Assembly (NCBI RefSeq): GCF_964199755.1
Contig: NC_133910.1
Location: 10,796,711 to 10,860,710 of the forward strand
Length of the DNA: 64,000 bases
Direction of reading: 5' to 3'
Source of the DNA: Larus michahellis
Taxonomy: Eukaryota; Chordata; Aves; Charadriiformes; Laridae
Within the stretch, counting starts at the first letter, position 1. Each line of letters opens with the position of its first letter. This document shows positions 37,501 through 49,500 of this stretch, piece after piece. Made by a program: the position numbers and the translations under genes. The notes under the pieces are model-generated. The model made no database searches and was not told the DNA's origin. It was given only the letters and a program-made list of their open reading frames with translations.

Positions 37501-40500
37501 AGGATATAATATGGAAGGACTATTTTTAAGGAATTACATTCAAACAAGAGTGCAAAATAATTATTGAAAAAATTCAAGAAAAGTATGCAAAAGTATGTAT
37601 ATGAGGCAGGTATGTGTATGAAGCCTAGTATAGTGGCTCCCTGGTGTTGCTAATGAACATTTGTTTGTGTGTCTCTAGTGGAAGTAATAGTAATTCCAAA
37701 GGTAGTAACACTTGCTCATTGTAAATAGAAAAGTAATATTACAGTAATAGAATGCTCATTATAGTATTTCAGTGGCTTTAATATTTCTCTGGTGTTGTAC
37801 ATGTCATGGAAGTGAAACATTTAAAATCTTTCAACATTTCAGTTCTGTGTTAAAATAGCAGCTGGAAATGGAATCTGTTCTTTTGGAGATTCTGCAACTA
37901 CTGGATCGAGGATGCACAATTGTAATTTTAAGAATCTAGATGGCAGTTCTTTGTCACCGGTTACATTCAGAATACTTCCTTTGGAATTAGGTCTTCACAC
38001 TATCAACTTTACCTTGCTGACAGCCAAGAACAGTGAAACTGTAGTTAAAACATTACGCGTAATGGTAAGAAAAAAAATCAAAATGTTTGTAGTGGTTTTG
38101 ATTCAGTCACAAGTAGTAAAAATATATTAAATCAATATATAAATATTGCTTTATTTTAATATTAGCAGAATCCAAATATCACATAATATCATTGAATTCA
38201 GTGAGATGTATGCAGTGGAAAAATGCGTGACTGAGTATTTTGAGTATGCACATTTTTAAACCTTGCGTATAAGGATTGGCAGAAAGATTAGATCAATAGA
38301 CAGACTATAACTTAGTAAGGAAGAAGAGTACTGTGTTCTAAGTTACTTGGTTTGGATTTTCAACTGCTTAAGCATGCTTCATTGAGAGACACTTTTTTGT
38401 AATTTTATACTTTTCTGAGCTTTTATTTAAATCTTTTGTTAAATTTTCTCAAGAATTTTGGGAGATAGAACACTAGCTTAAATGTATGTAGAATAGATGT
38501 AGAACAGTTAAGTAAAATTCAACTACAGAGAAGGATGTAGAAGGCAAAAATACTATGGTTAACTGTTCTGTCAGTTAATATATTTGATTAAGGAAACGTG
38601 TTTTCATTTTCTACTTCTTTCCTCTTAATGATTTCAGCCAGAAGGTATTAAGAAAGAACTTAATGCGGGTTTCACTTTGGATCCACAGGGTGTTTATGGT
38701 AAGAGAAGTGATCATATATGTCTTTACTTTGTTTATTTCTTCATGTTTTTGATTCGTGATGATCAAGTTTTCTGTAATGTGAAAAAATTGGCATTTCTCC
38801 TTCACCAAATAGTCTTCATACGTCCCTTACAAGGATTTCCTGCCCTTCCATTGACTAACAAATCCATCTCAAAATAGCTATTCTTTCAAAAAAGTACCTG
38901 GATTAACTCCTTAAAGGAACCTTTATATGTTTCTTTTGCTCTGCTATAATGCTAAGCTTTTCTCAGTGTGCTTGAAAACAAGTCAGCAAGTCCTTTAATA
39001 ATGAAAATAGAATATGTTCTCATTTAACCAGAGGTGAATCTAAACCCACAAAGTTTAGGTCCAGATCAGATTTTATTTTTTTTAACAAAAAAGGCAAAAG
39101 AAAGATTAAAGTGTTCGCATCTGTTCTTTTTCAAAGGTTGATGTTTGCGTGTGCATTTGGGCATATTTCTAGTTTTCATGTTATCATAGGTATTTTTTTT
39201 TGTTGACTTCTCAGATAGTTGTGACCTATTGATTTAAATTGTGCAGTATGATATATATATACATCTTCAATTACAGGTTCAATCAAGAGACGACAAGAAT
39301 TTCGATATAAAATCCCACTAAATCTGGTCCCTAAAACAAAAATTGATAGAAGTGTCAGTGTAAAAGGTAAATTGCATTAAAACTTTTAGTCTACTGCATG
39401 TGTACTTTCTGAATATTTGTTCATTTTCTCCTATTTCTTATTCCTTTGTTTAAATTTGCCTGAATTTGTTCCTAGGTTCTCCTGCTTTTGAGAAAAGGCT
39501 TTGAAGATCACCTTTTCGTGTAGAATTATATATACTTCCTATAGAATGCTTGCTTATAAGTATCAGCCAGATTCTGCTCTTGGATTCACTTTCATGATCT
39601 CTTATTTAAATAATTTTTGTTTTTTTCTTTCCACAGGACATCTTATGGGTGAAGTGATTGCCACAATCCTCAATCCTAGTGGTCTTAGTGTTCTTACTAA
39701 TCTGCCAAAGGGCAGTGCAGAGGCAGAATTTATGAGTATCGCCCCAGTATTTTATGTGTTTCGCTACTTGGAAGAATCAAATAACTGGCACGTACTAGGT
39801 CCTGAGACCTTAACTGCAAGGACTCAAATGAGGAGGAAAATGAAAGAAGGTAGAAAAATATAGCTTCTTCTATTGCTTCAGAGTTGTAGAGATGCATAAA
39901 CTTTGCTGAATGAGAAAGACAATATATCTAAGTGAGCAAATGCAATTTTAATATAAATCTCATTTCATAACTTGCTTTCTGCCTAATTATGTCCCTTAGG
40001 AATTGTAAGCATCTTGTCATTCAGAAATTCTGACTTCTCATATAGCGTGTGGAAGGATGGGCAAGCTAGCACATGGTGAGTTAAAAAGATCTTTTGATTA
40101 GAATGGATGGAAAAGGCTTGTTTCACTCCTTTGCTTTAATATTTTAACTAATTTTTAAAGTGTAATGCTTTCTAGTAAGCAGGAGAGGTAAACCTGGTGG
40201 TAGATGTAAATGGTGCTTACAACTTTGTATAATATCTTTTGATTCCTTGTTTTCACTTGTTAAATCTTTTATTGGTGTCTGTAGTTCACACCATTACAAC
40301 CATATTAGCCCAACGGTTAGGAATAGACATACCTGAAATAATTTGAAGGATTTTGTTTAGTTCTGAAACCTCTTGTTTGGGCTTGGAATTTTACAAAAAG
40401 ACTGTGGAGACCTTGGTTCCCTGCAGAATCATAAGCTCAAAGTTTGTGCCCCAACTTTGAAGAAGGAAAGCTAAGTACAGGCACACGAGCAAGAGCAAAA

Positions 40501-43500
40501 TAGTCATACCTTTTGTTCACGCGAATATGATATTTAAAGGCTATCAAACAGGAGGATAGTACTGTTTATGGAAAACAGAATCTGCGATTGCAAATTAGGC
40601 AAATTACATAGTCACTGTCTTGCCTTTAGCAATGGTGAATGCAGTTGGCTTATAGAAGGGAGAAATAAGATGCTGCAAAAGCATCTTCCTTAAGTTCTGT
40701 GCATAAGAAAGAGTAATCTTTTGGGGATGTAATGAGTTAATATCCTGAAACACGGAATTTGATCCTAGTTTAAAATGGGTAATCATTGCCCATTTGTTAA
40801 GTTCAAAATTCACCTGCAGTATCTCTTGGAACTGTGAGAGTGTGTAGCATACCTAAATCATAAATAGTGCAAATTTTTGTCTGCTGTCTAGTAATGTGGC
40901 AATATTTGGTAATCAAAACAAATATGATCTGTTTAATTTCCTTGGCAGGTTGACAGCTTTTGCTTTAAAGATTCTCGGACAAGTTAATCAATATATAAAT
41001 CTTGATGAAATTTCTATTTGTAATTCACTTCTGTGGTTGATTGATAACTGTCAAATGCCAGATGGGTCATTCAGTGAATTTGCAGATTACCAGCCAGTGA
41101 AACTACAGGTATGAAAACCAAACATTTTCTGTGCATATTCAGTAAAAGCTGAAGTCACTGGGAGATAATGTGTTTTAGGAATGTAAGGCATTTTAGGCTG
41201 CATTTCACCAGAACACCTATTCAAGACAATTTTGCTAAATTTGCATTTTTCTAAATTCATTTAAAGAAATGCACAATTTTGCAAACCCGTCTGTTTTCCC
41301 ACTAAAAGTAGCTGCTTGCCACTTCTTAATATTCAGAAAAAAAATATGTAGTAGGTTGATTTTACAGTATAGTAGTACTGGCTTACCAGTAACTTTATAT
41401 AATTTTGTCTCTTTTTTACAAATATGCTGTTACCTTCAAAAGAGTCAACATATTTTCAGGTTAAAATAAACTGATATGTCTTACAGTAATTTCTATTTGT
41501 TTCCTTACCTTACCTAAACTGTAAAAAGTTCTGTTCATTTAAATTAACTGTTGTTTCTACTTAATTGTGTTTACTTATTTGGTTTTGTAGGGTACGCTAC
41601 CCAGAGAAGCTAAAGAACAATCTTTGTATCTCACAGCATTTTCTGTTATTGGAATTGAAAAGTCAATTAAAATATGTCCTACTCAGGTAAATAGTATTTT
41701 CATTTCTGCCAGCAGTCATGTTCTGGGATTCTAATGTCTTCCATTTTCTTTAACATTTTTCAAAGAAATCAAGAGGCTTTTTTCAATTTTGAAGTTTAAG
41801 AATTACTTACTTTACTTAGTTAGTCTTTGTCTTTCAAAATCAGTAAAAGAACAATAAGGAAATTCCAGATCACTTTATTTTAAGATATATTGTAGAAGAT
41901 ACTATATATACCTACATTGTCTTGATAGATGTGTTTCTTTAAAAATAAATCAAATGGATGTAAGCTGTAGCCTGTTCATCTTTTCAGAAAATCCATGATG
42001 CTAAAAATAAAGCAGGAGATTATTTAATGAAAAATGTGCGGTCTGCTCAAAGCCCCTTTACTATGGCAATAACTTCATATGCTTTAGCTCTTGTGGATTT
42101 GAACCATCCCACTGCACGATCGGCATTCTTGGCACTGAAGAAGGAAGCATCTGTCATAGGTAGTATTAAATTCTCTCAGAGTCTGTACTGTAGTTGGCTC
42201 TCAGATAGGCTGTTCTTTTGGTATTTTTAAATTCGCTAATGCGATGGCACTACTTTGAGAGTGAATTTCAGTGACGCTTGCTTTGGCATAAGTGAATTTT
42301 TAGCCTTGTGTGGCCTCGTATTTTTGCTAGATTGAATCCTGCTTTCAGCTGTTCAACAGTGCTGTTTCATTAGCAGTACGCAAGTCAGACAGGCATCTGT
42401 CACTTCCCATTGTGTCACGTTTGTTTTATCTAAAGGCTTTCCTTTTATGCAGGTGTCCGTAGTGGATTACTTTTGTCTACCTCCTTACTCTTATGATGCA
42501 TCCACTCTCTTCCTTGGCTCTGAGTGGAATTTTTTCAAAATATCTGCCATTGCCCTCACTTTTGTTGTGTTGGGTTTTCTTCTTAATTTCTCACTGGTTG
42601 ATGAGGGACTTTGTAGTCTCTTGTGAATGTTGTTCATTTTTAGTGTATTTTTGTCACAAGTGAGGGACTCAGACTGTTCTCTGCCAAGTAACGATTTCTA
42701 CTGGAAGAGAAAAGCTTTGTCCTATCTGTTGAAAGTGGCTTAAAAAAAATAACATCTAAAGTCTATATTCTCTTTGTTTGGCCGCGCTATCACTGTTCAG
42801 GACCAGCAATATTCAGATATGCATCAGATGCTTTGCATCATGTTTGTTTATCGTGATCAGTTTCTAGTATAAACATCAGACTTACTACTTTAAGAGAAAT
42901 AGATCTTCATCTCTTGTTAAATGCAGAGTGATTTCCTCCTTTTCTTCTTGACCTGAGTAGGCAATAGCTTGCCTTGTGTAGTCTGGAGAGAGCTGTTGCT
43001 ATGTTTCAATCTGAAACCTTCCTTTTGTACTTTTGAAGGTGACCCTCCTATTTATCGTTTTTGGAAAGATACTTTGAAAACACTAGACCAACACACTCCC
43101 AGCTCTGCTACTGCACAAATGGTTGAAACTACAGCATATGCCTTGCTTACTACCTTGCTAAGAGGGGACAAAAACTATGCCAATCCAATCATCAAATGGT
43201 TGTCTGAAGAACAAAGATATGGTGGAGGATTTTATTCAACTCAGGTGAGCTTTTCAGTGTTTTGTTCTCATTCTTCAAGCAGCAAAATCTGAGATGTCTT
43301 AAGAGGTTAATATTGTTAGATGACCACATTGACAACTTTAGTGTCCTCGGTATCAGATTAGTATCAAATGACTGTTGCCGTGATACTCTTTGTCTTTGGG
43401 AAATATGATTTCTTTTCATGAAGTCTATTGTAAGTAGAAATTTGCAGGATGATTCCACTGAATGAAAAGAATCATAGGAGGAAAACTGTTTTCCCAACTT

Positions 43501-46500
43501 TGTTATAAACCAGAATATTTCATTTCATGACATGATTTTTCTTCTTGTTTTCCACAAAAATGGAACACAGTGTAAGACAGTATACCTGTTTTCATTGTGA
43601 AAACTATGTTAATATGCATGAATAGACTAAAAGTAAAGTGAAAGTTGCCAGATTTCTAATACACTATCAACTAGTCATACTATGTAAAGTATTCCAATTC
43701 ATGCAACCTCCCTTTTTAAAAATAATTAAAAATCCATGAAGAAACTGATGAGTGCTGTGCTTGTTTATTGCTATTTGCTTGCTTCCTTTCAGCACTTGCA
43801 TGCATTTCTTTAAGTTGCACAAATATGTTGGTGAGTATAGTGCTAAATATGTTACCACTGTGTTAAATATGTTTCCACCATGTTAAGTGTGCTGCTGAGA
43901 CAACGCTAAGCTGTTTATCTAGTAATGATTACTGTTATTTGTAATCATGTTTAAGTGGCAGAAGATAAATTGCTTTATAATACATTTTCCCTTCTTATTA
44001 AATTGTTCGTAACTGATTTCTGGCAGGACACAATTAATGCCCTTGAGGCCTTGACTGAATATTCCCTTCTTGTCAAACGGCTTGATTTGGACATGAGTGT
44101 TAAGGTGGCATACAAAAACTATGGAGACCTTCATCTATTTAAACTGACAGAAGATAATTTTGTGGGAAGTACTATGACAGTGAGTGAATATTACTCCTTT
44201 TGAAAAGTGAAAGCAGAATTCTTAGCAACTTGTTAAATAATTATTTGACTTTGAAGTTGATACTGAAGTAGCTTTTTCTTTCAATGAATTGGTAGTAATT
44301 TGGTATAGCAAATGTTAAACATTTTTTAATGTTTATCTTTGCTTATCTGCTAAATTTAATGCATTTGAATATTCATTTAAATTAAGTATCTCTGCTTGTT
44401 CCCATGAAGTTTTTTTTGTAGAATCTGTAGCATCAGGCCTTAATATGCATGTAAAATGTAGAAAAGACAAGCAGATCATCTGACCTGAATTGTTGCTAAT
44501 AGGCTATTGTTTAACATCAATCCTTCAGGTACCTTTGGATGATGACATATATGTAAGCACTGGAAGCAGCACTGGCATAGCTACAGTGAATGTAAGCATG
44601 CAACCAATTTTCTTAAATGTAATCTCTGGTTTGTTAACATCAACATTTAAAAAGAGACTGAAATGTCTCATAAACTATTCCATTTGTTGCCCGTACCTTT
44701 AGACTGAAGTGATGGATGTCATTATGGCTATATTTTAGATTAAGTACAAGCCATTGTATGACTAATGGCTAATGAGAGAGAAGTTGTGAAGTTTCTTCCT
44801 TTTCATTGGAGGTTTTCTGTTCCAGAAATCCAAATAGATGATCAACTTAGTTTTAATGCTCATCAATTGTTGTGTCTCTACTTAGACAGCCAAACAGGAA
44901 AAAACCCAACTTAGTGATCAATTTTGACAAATTGTTCAATTCTCTGTTATTCCGGTGTTTACTCTTAGTTAATTAAGCAATGTCATTGAGAAACTGTTTT
45001 CTTGCAATATTTAACAGAAAAAAATTTTGAGTGTCTAAATATGAAGCTGTTGCCATGATTTATTTTCTTCTAATCTTTCACGGCCTCTTCTAGCATCAAA
45101 ATTAATAACGTGTGAAATGTACATATTCGTGTGCTAGCATTTATATTTATAAAATATCAGGAGTTGTTTGGATAATATGTTTAGTCTTGTAAATATGATC
45201 AGCAAGAACGGTGTGGTTTTGCTCGAGAATTCCCCATTTCTTTCTGTGCAGATCATTTATTTACTCTACTTTGTGTCCATCAAAGCTAATGATGCGGTAC
45301 AGACTTGTTTTTACTGGTATTATATTCTCCATATTATGAGTTTTCACAGTTTTGTGCCAGTTTTGAGCAATTTTTACTGCTTCTGTTTTGTCTCATTTGT
45401 ACATGTGTAGGTGAGGACAGTGTATAACACAATTGGTACTTCTGAAGAGTCGTGTAACTTCAAATTGAAGATTGTTCCAAAGAGAGATGACGGTAAAGTG
45501 TTAATATGGTTTTAAATATTACTAATCAGGGCACTGCAAGGGAAGGAGGAAAAAAACCTTACTTGGTTTAACAAAGTGTTTCTTGTTGAGAATGAAACTG
45601 TAATAAATTCTGCCCTTTTCTAAATGCAAAACTGGAAAAGAAATTGCTAGAAGCCTTTTTAGCCCTTCTTGAAACTATTGCCTTATTGTGAATAGAATTA
45701 ATTTTTAACGTCTTTCTGTTAGGTGTATTTTTACTCATTTATGGAGGAGTTTTTGCAGTTGGGGGAGTGAGGAATACAAACTTCCAGCAGAAGAAAGAAA
45801 TATTATGGGGGATGGGGGCGGTTTACAGTGAGTTCTACAAGGTACCAAGAGTTCTAGTCCAGTTACAACAGCGTATATAATGACATTCTAAGTTTTTTGC
45901 CATGAAGTATTTTTAATAACATAAGTACACAAAAAAGCACATAAAGCATTAAAGTTGTCATCTCACCTGAATTACAAAAGAAGTGTAATGTTACTTGTTT
46001 GTGGCTAAACAATGAGTTCCTACAAAAATAGCCACCAAAACAATTTAAAGAATTATCTTTCAATTATGAAAAGGCTTTATGAGAATTTTGGATTGCTGCA
46101 TCTGAAGAGTTATAAAATTACTTATTTGTCTCTAATTGATATGAAAAGGTTACAGAAAAGAAGATGGGGAGCCACTTGGGCGCTTAGAGGCTTGTGCAAA
46201 GTAAGTACAGCTGATGGGGTTTTTGTTTGGTTGATTGTTTTTTGTCTTTCTCCAGTGATTGAGCCAATGTTTTGCATTTAAAGGTTTAATTTAACTAAAC
46301 GATGGTTCTAAATGTCCTGGATTTCCTAACAGTCAACACTCCTTCTTGCAAAGATGTAATTCCCAGCTGACATGTTAAGGACATGGAGCAGTGCAAAGCA
46401 AATGCACTGTGGGTCTACATTATGAAATTAATGCAATAATTTTACAAAGGATTTCCTGGTCTTTTGGGTTTTTTAGTTATTTTTTAAATATTACGTTAAC

Positions 46501-49500
46501 TGACATGTTTCTATTAAATTTATTTTATTTTTTCAAGAGATTAAAATGTTTTTGTTTGTTTAATATTATTTAGGTACAGGCCTGGCGCGAGAGAACCACA
46601 ATCAGGGTCTGCTCATGCTGTGATGGACATAGGTTTGGTTAGTGGGTTGGAAGCAAATAGAGAAGACTTATCTACTGTAAGTATTAGTGAACTTTTTTCT
46701 TTTACCAAAGTTTTCTTGGTAGAGCTATAATATTTACATCTTTTTCTGTTAGAGTAGTAGTGCAGATTCATATCCTTATATCCTCATTGCTTCTAAACAC
46801 TTCCAATGCTAATGAGAATAACCTACTTAAATCTAGATTATGGATTTTTGATAGAGTTGGAAGCTAGATGTCTAGTCAAAATCCTCTGGTGTTAGTGGAA
46901 AGACAAGAGTGGATAGAGAGTGGTTGTCATGTGTGTTTGGGTAGTGTGCGTCAGCCGCTGGAGACGCTGTATCTGCCAACTGCAAAGGGAACACTGTTAG
47001 TGCACACACCTGACGATTAGTTGGCTGTAGTTTGTAACTGAATCTTAACTGTAGTGCTTGTGTTCATCCAGCTCCTATTGAAAAGCATGTGAGTTTTAGT
47101 TAAAGGCAATCAGAGTTAAGAGTTATAGTATTTAAATAGGATACTATACGTGGACTCAAGTATTCTTTTGAGGATAATTAGCTCTTTAATTCTTTGTTAT
47201 CTTTGTGTAATGAGTAAAAGGATAATTTCCTTAAAAGAAAGCCAGAAAAACAAGTGAGAGTATGAGCATTATTAAAACCCTAAAACAAGGGGGTTTTACA
47301 TCTCAGAATTATGTTAAAGCTACTGATTACAATATCTTCAAGATCATCCAAAAATGTTTAACTTGTATAAAAGATTTTTCTCTGTTTTTCTCCCCTACAG
47401 CTTGCAAGTGGAGTTGATCAGTTGATAGCAGATTATGAGATTAAAGATGGGCATGTTATTCTGCAGATAGACTCTGTATGTTACCCTTTTCATAACTGTA
47501 AGCACTACTTTAACTCTTTGGAATAATTTTGTTTCCATTAGAGGTCCTTAATTCATGTGTCTTTCTAATAGGTGCCAGCTGATAATTTTCTCTGTGTTGA
47601 GTTCCGAATAGGTGAGCTTTTCCAGGTTGGAATGCTAAATCCTGCCACATTCACTGTATACGAATATCACGCACCAGGTATGTGTTCCACGTCTTCAAAT
47701 TCATATTTGTCTTTTAACTTTTCATTCCTCCCTAAAAAGTACATTTTTCCTTCTTCAACAGCTTTTTAATCCTTGTTATTTTAAGCTAAGTAACTTTTGT
47801 CTTATAAAGTTTCAGTGGCTTCTTGGACTTTGATTTTCTATATGTGTTTATTATTTCTTTTTGGATCTTCTAGATAAAAGGTGCACTATATTTTATAATC
47901 CCTATGGAAATGAAAAGCTTGTGAGATTGTGTGAAGGAGATGAATGCAAATGCATGGAAGGTAAACTTTTTTTAAGATGTTTTCCCATTTCACTTGGTGG
48001 AAAAATGCAGTGTAGTGCTTTGGACAAAACCACACTAAACACAATGAAAAAGTCCTAAGAACACAGCTGTTGTCCTCTCCAAATGTTACATTTTAAATTT
48101 TTTTTTTTTAAATGTATGCAATATGGTCGTGGATGTCTGACTAGATTAAGTTCAGGTGATTGAAGGTGTTATTTTGTATTTTAAATATTCGTTGTTCCAG
48201 CACGCTATCCCATAATTATGATGTTTCTCAGTTACAGTAGATTATCCTGAACACGTAGAGGTTCATGATGTTTTATTTGAGGACATATGATAACATTGTC
48301 TTAACATCATTTTTTTTCTTTCTCAATGTAGCCGAGTGTAGTAAAGTGCAAGAGAGACTAGATCGGTCAATAACTGCAGATACCAGGAGAGAAGCTGCAT
48401 GCCAGAATGATATTGCATATGGTAATATTTGAATTGTCGTTAACTATTTCACATGCTCTGACTGAAGTGTTTACTTGTTTATTATTGCTGCAAAACGTTT
48501 TGTTCCAATTAGATCTTTAGTGATTAAAATTCAGTAGGCTTGGCAGTGGCATACAGTATATAATGGTGACATATTGGAGCAGAGAAGAATAAATGCTGCC
48601 TACACCCTCTGCTGAATAAAAGTCACATAACCAGGGTTAGTGCACCAGTGAGCCTCATCTGATGAGTTCTGCTAATAAACACTCTGTTTCTCTTGTTTGG
48701 TACCATTCTAATGTCATTAAGTGGCTTTGGGGTCAGAGGAAGTTGTGGGGCATCAGATGAGAGCATGGGTAGGACTTAATGTTTCTTAACCCTACCTTGT
48801 ATGGCTATAACCATCATTTTCCCAGAAATTAGTATTGTAAAGGGACATCATATTCTCCACCTGAGCATCTGTAAGACATTTGGGGTGTATTGCAGGAACA
48901 AGGAATAACAAAAAGTTTGTTTTGTGTTGTTCTGCAGTTTATAAAGTGAACATCTTGTCTCGCAGTGAAGAAGGTTCTTTCGTAAAGTATTCTGCAGCTC
49001 TTCTGGACCTCTATAAAAGAGGTGAGTGTCCTGTTCTTAATACATTTAACAATTTATTTGGAGTAAAAGCTGTCTGGTTGAGACCACTGAAGCTGCTGAC
49101 AAAAATCAGCAATCAAACCTAGTCTTTTCATGAGTAGAAAATCGTAGTCTCAAATACAGCCTTTGAGAATTCTTTTATGCCCCGAGAAGTACAGTCTTTG
49201 TTTGATGTTTTTAAACAGCTTTTCTGTATTATAGCTGTTGCTAACAAACGTAAACGGTAAGCAGTTAAATGGAAGCAGTTATGTGACACAATAAGGTGAG
49301 CATATTCCATAATCAGTTAATACAGTTGTGAGGTGTTGTTTAAGTGTCTCTCATTCCACAGACTGCTCTCCCTTACTGTGTATACACCGATTAAAGTGGG
49401 GTACTGTGTAAGGATATACCATGCCTTGACTCTTCTTAGATTTTTTAAGGTTGGGCATGTTTCTGCTTCTGGGAGAAAGAACTTTACAATGTTCTTGGGC

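Noticed and set aside
46155-46200. Alternative start of C5 exon 33 after TTACAG
   Set aside because: It gives an in-frame TAG within the exon. The site at 46149 gives a frame and residues that match human C5.
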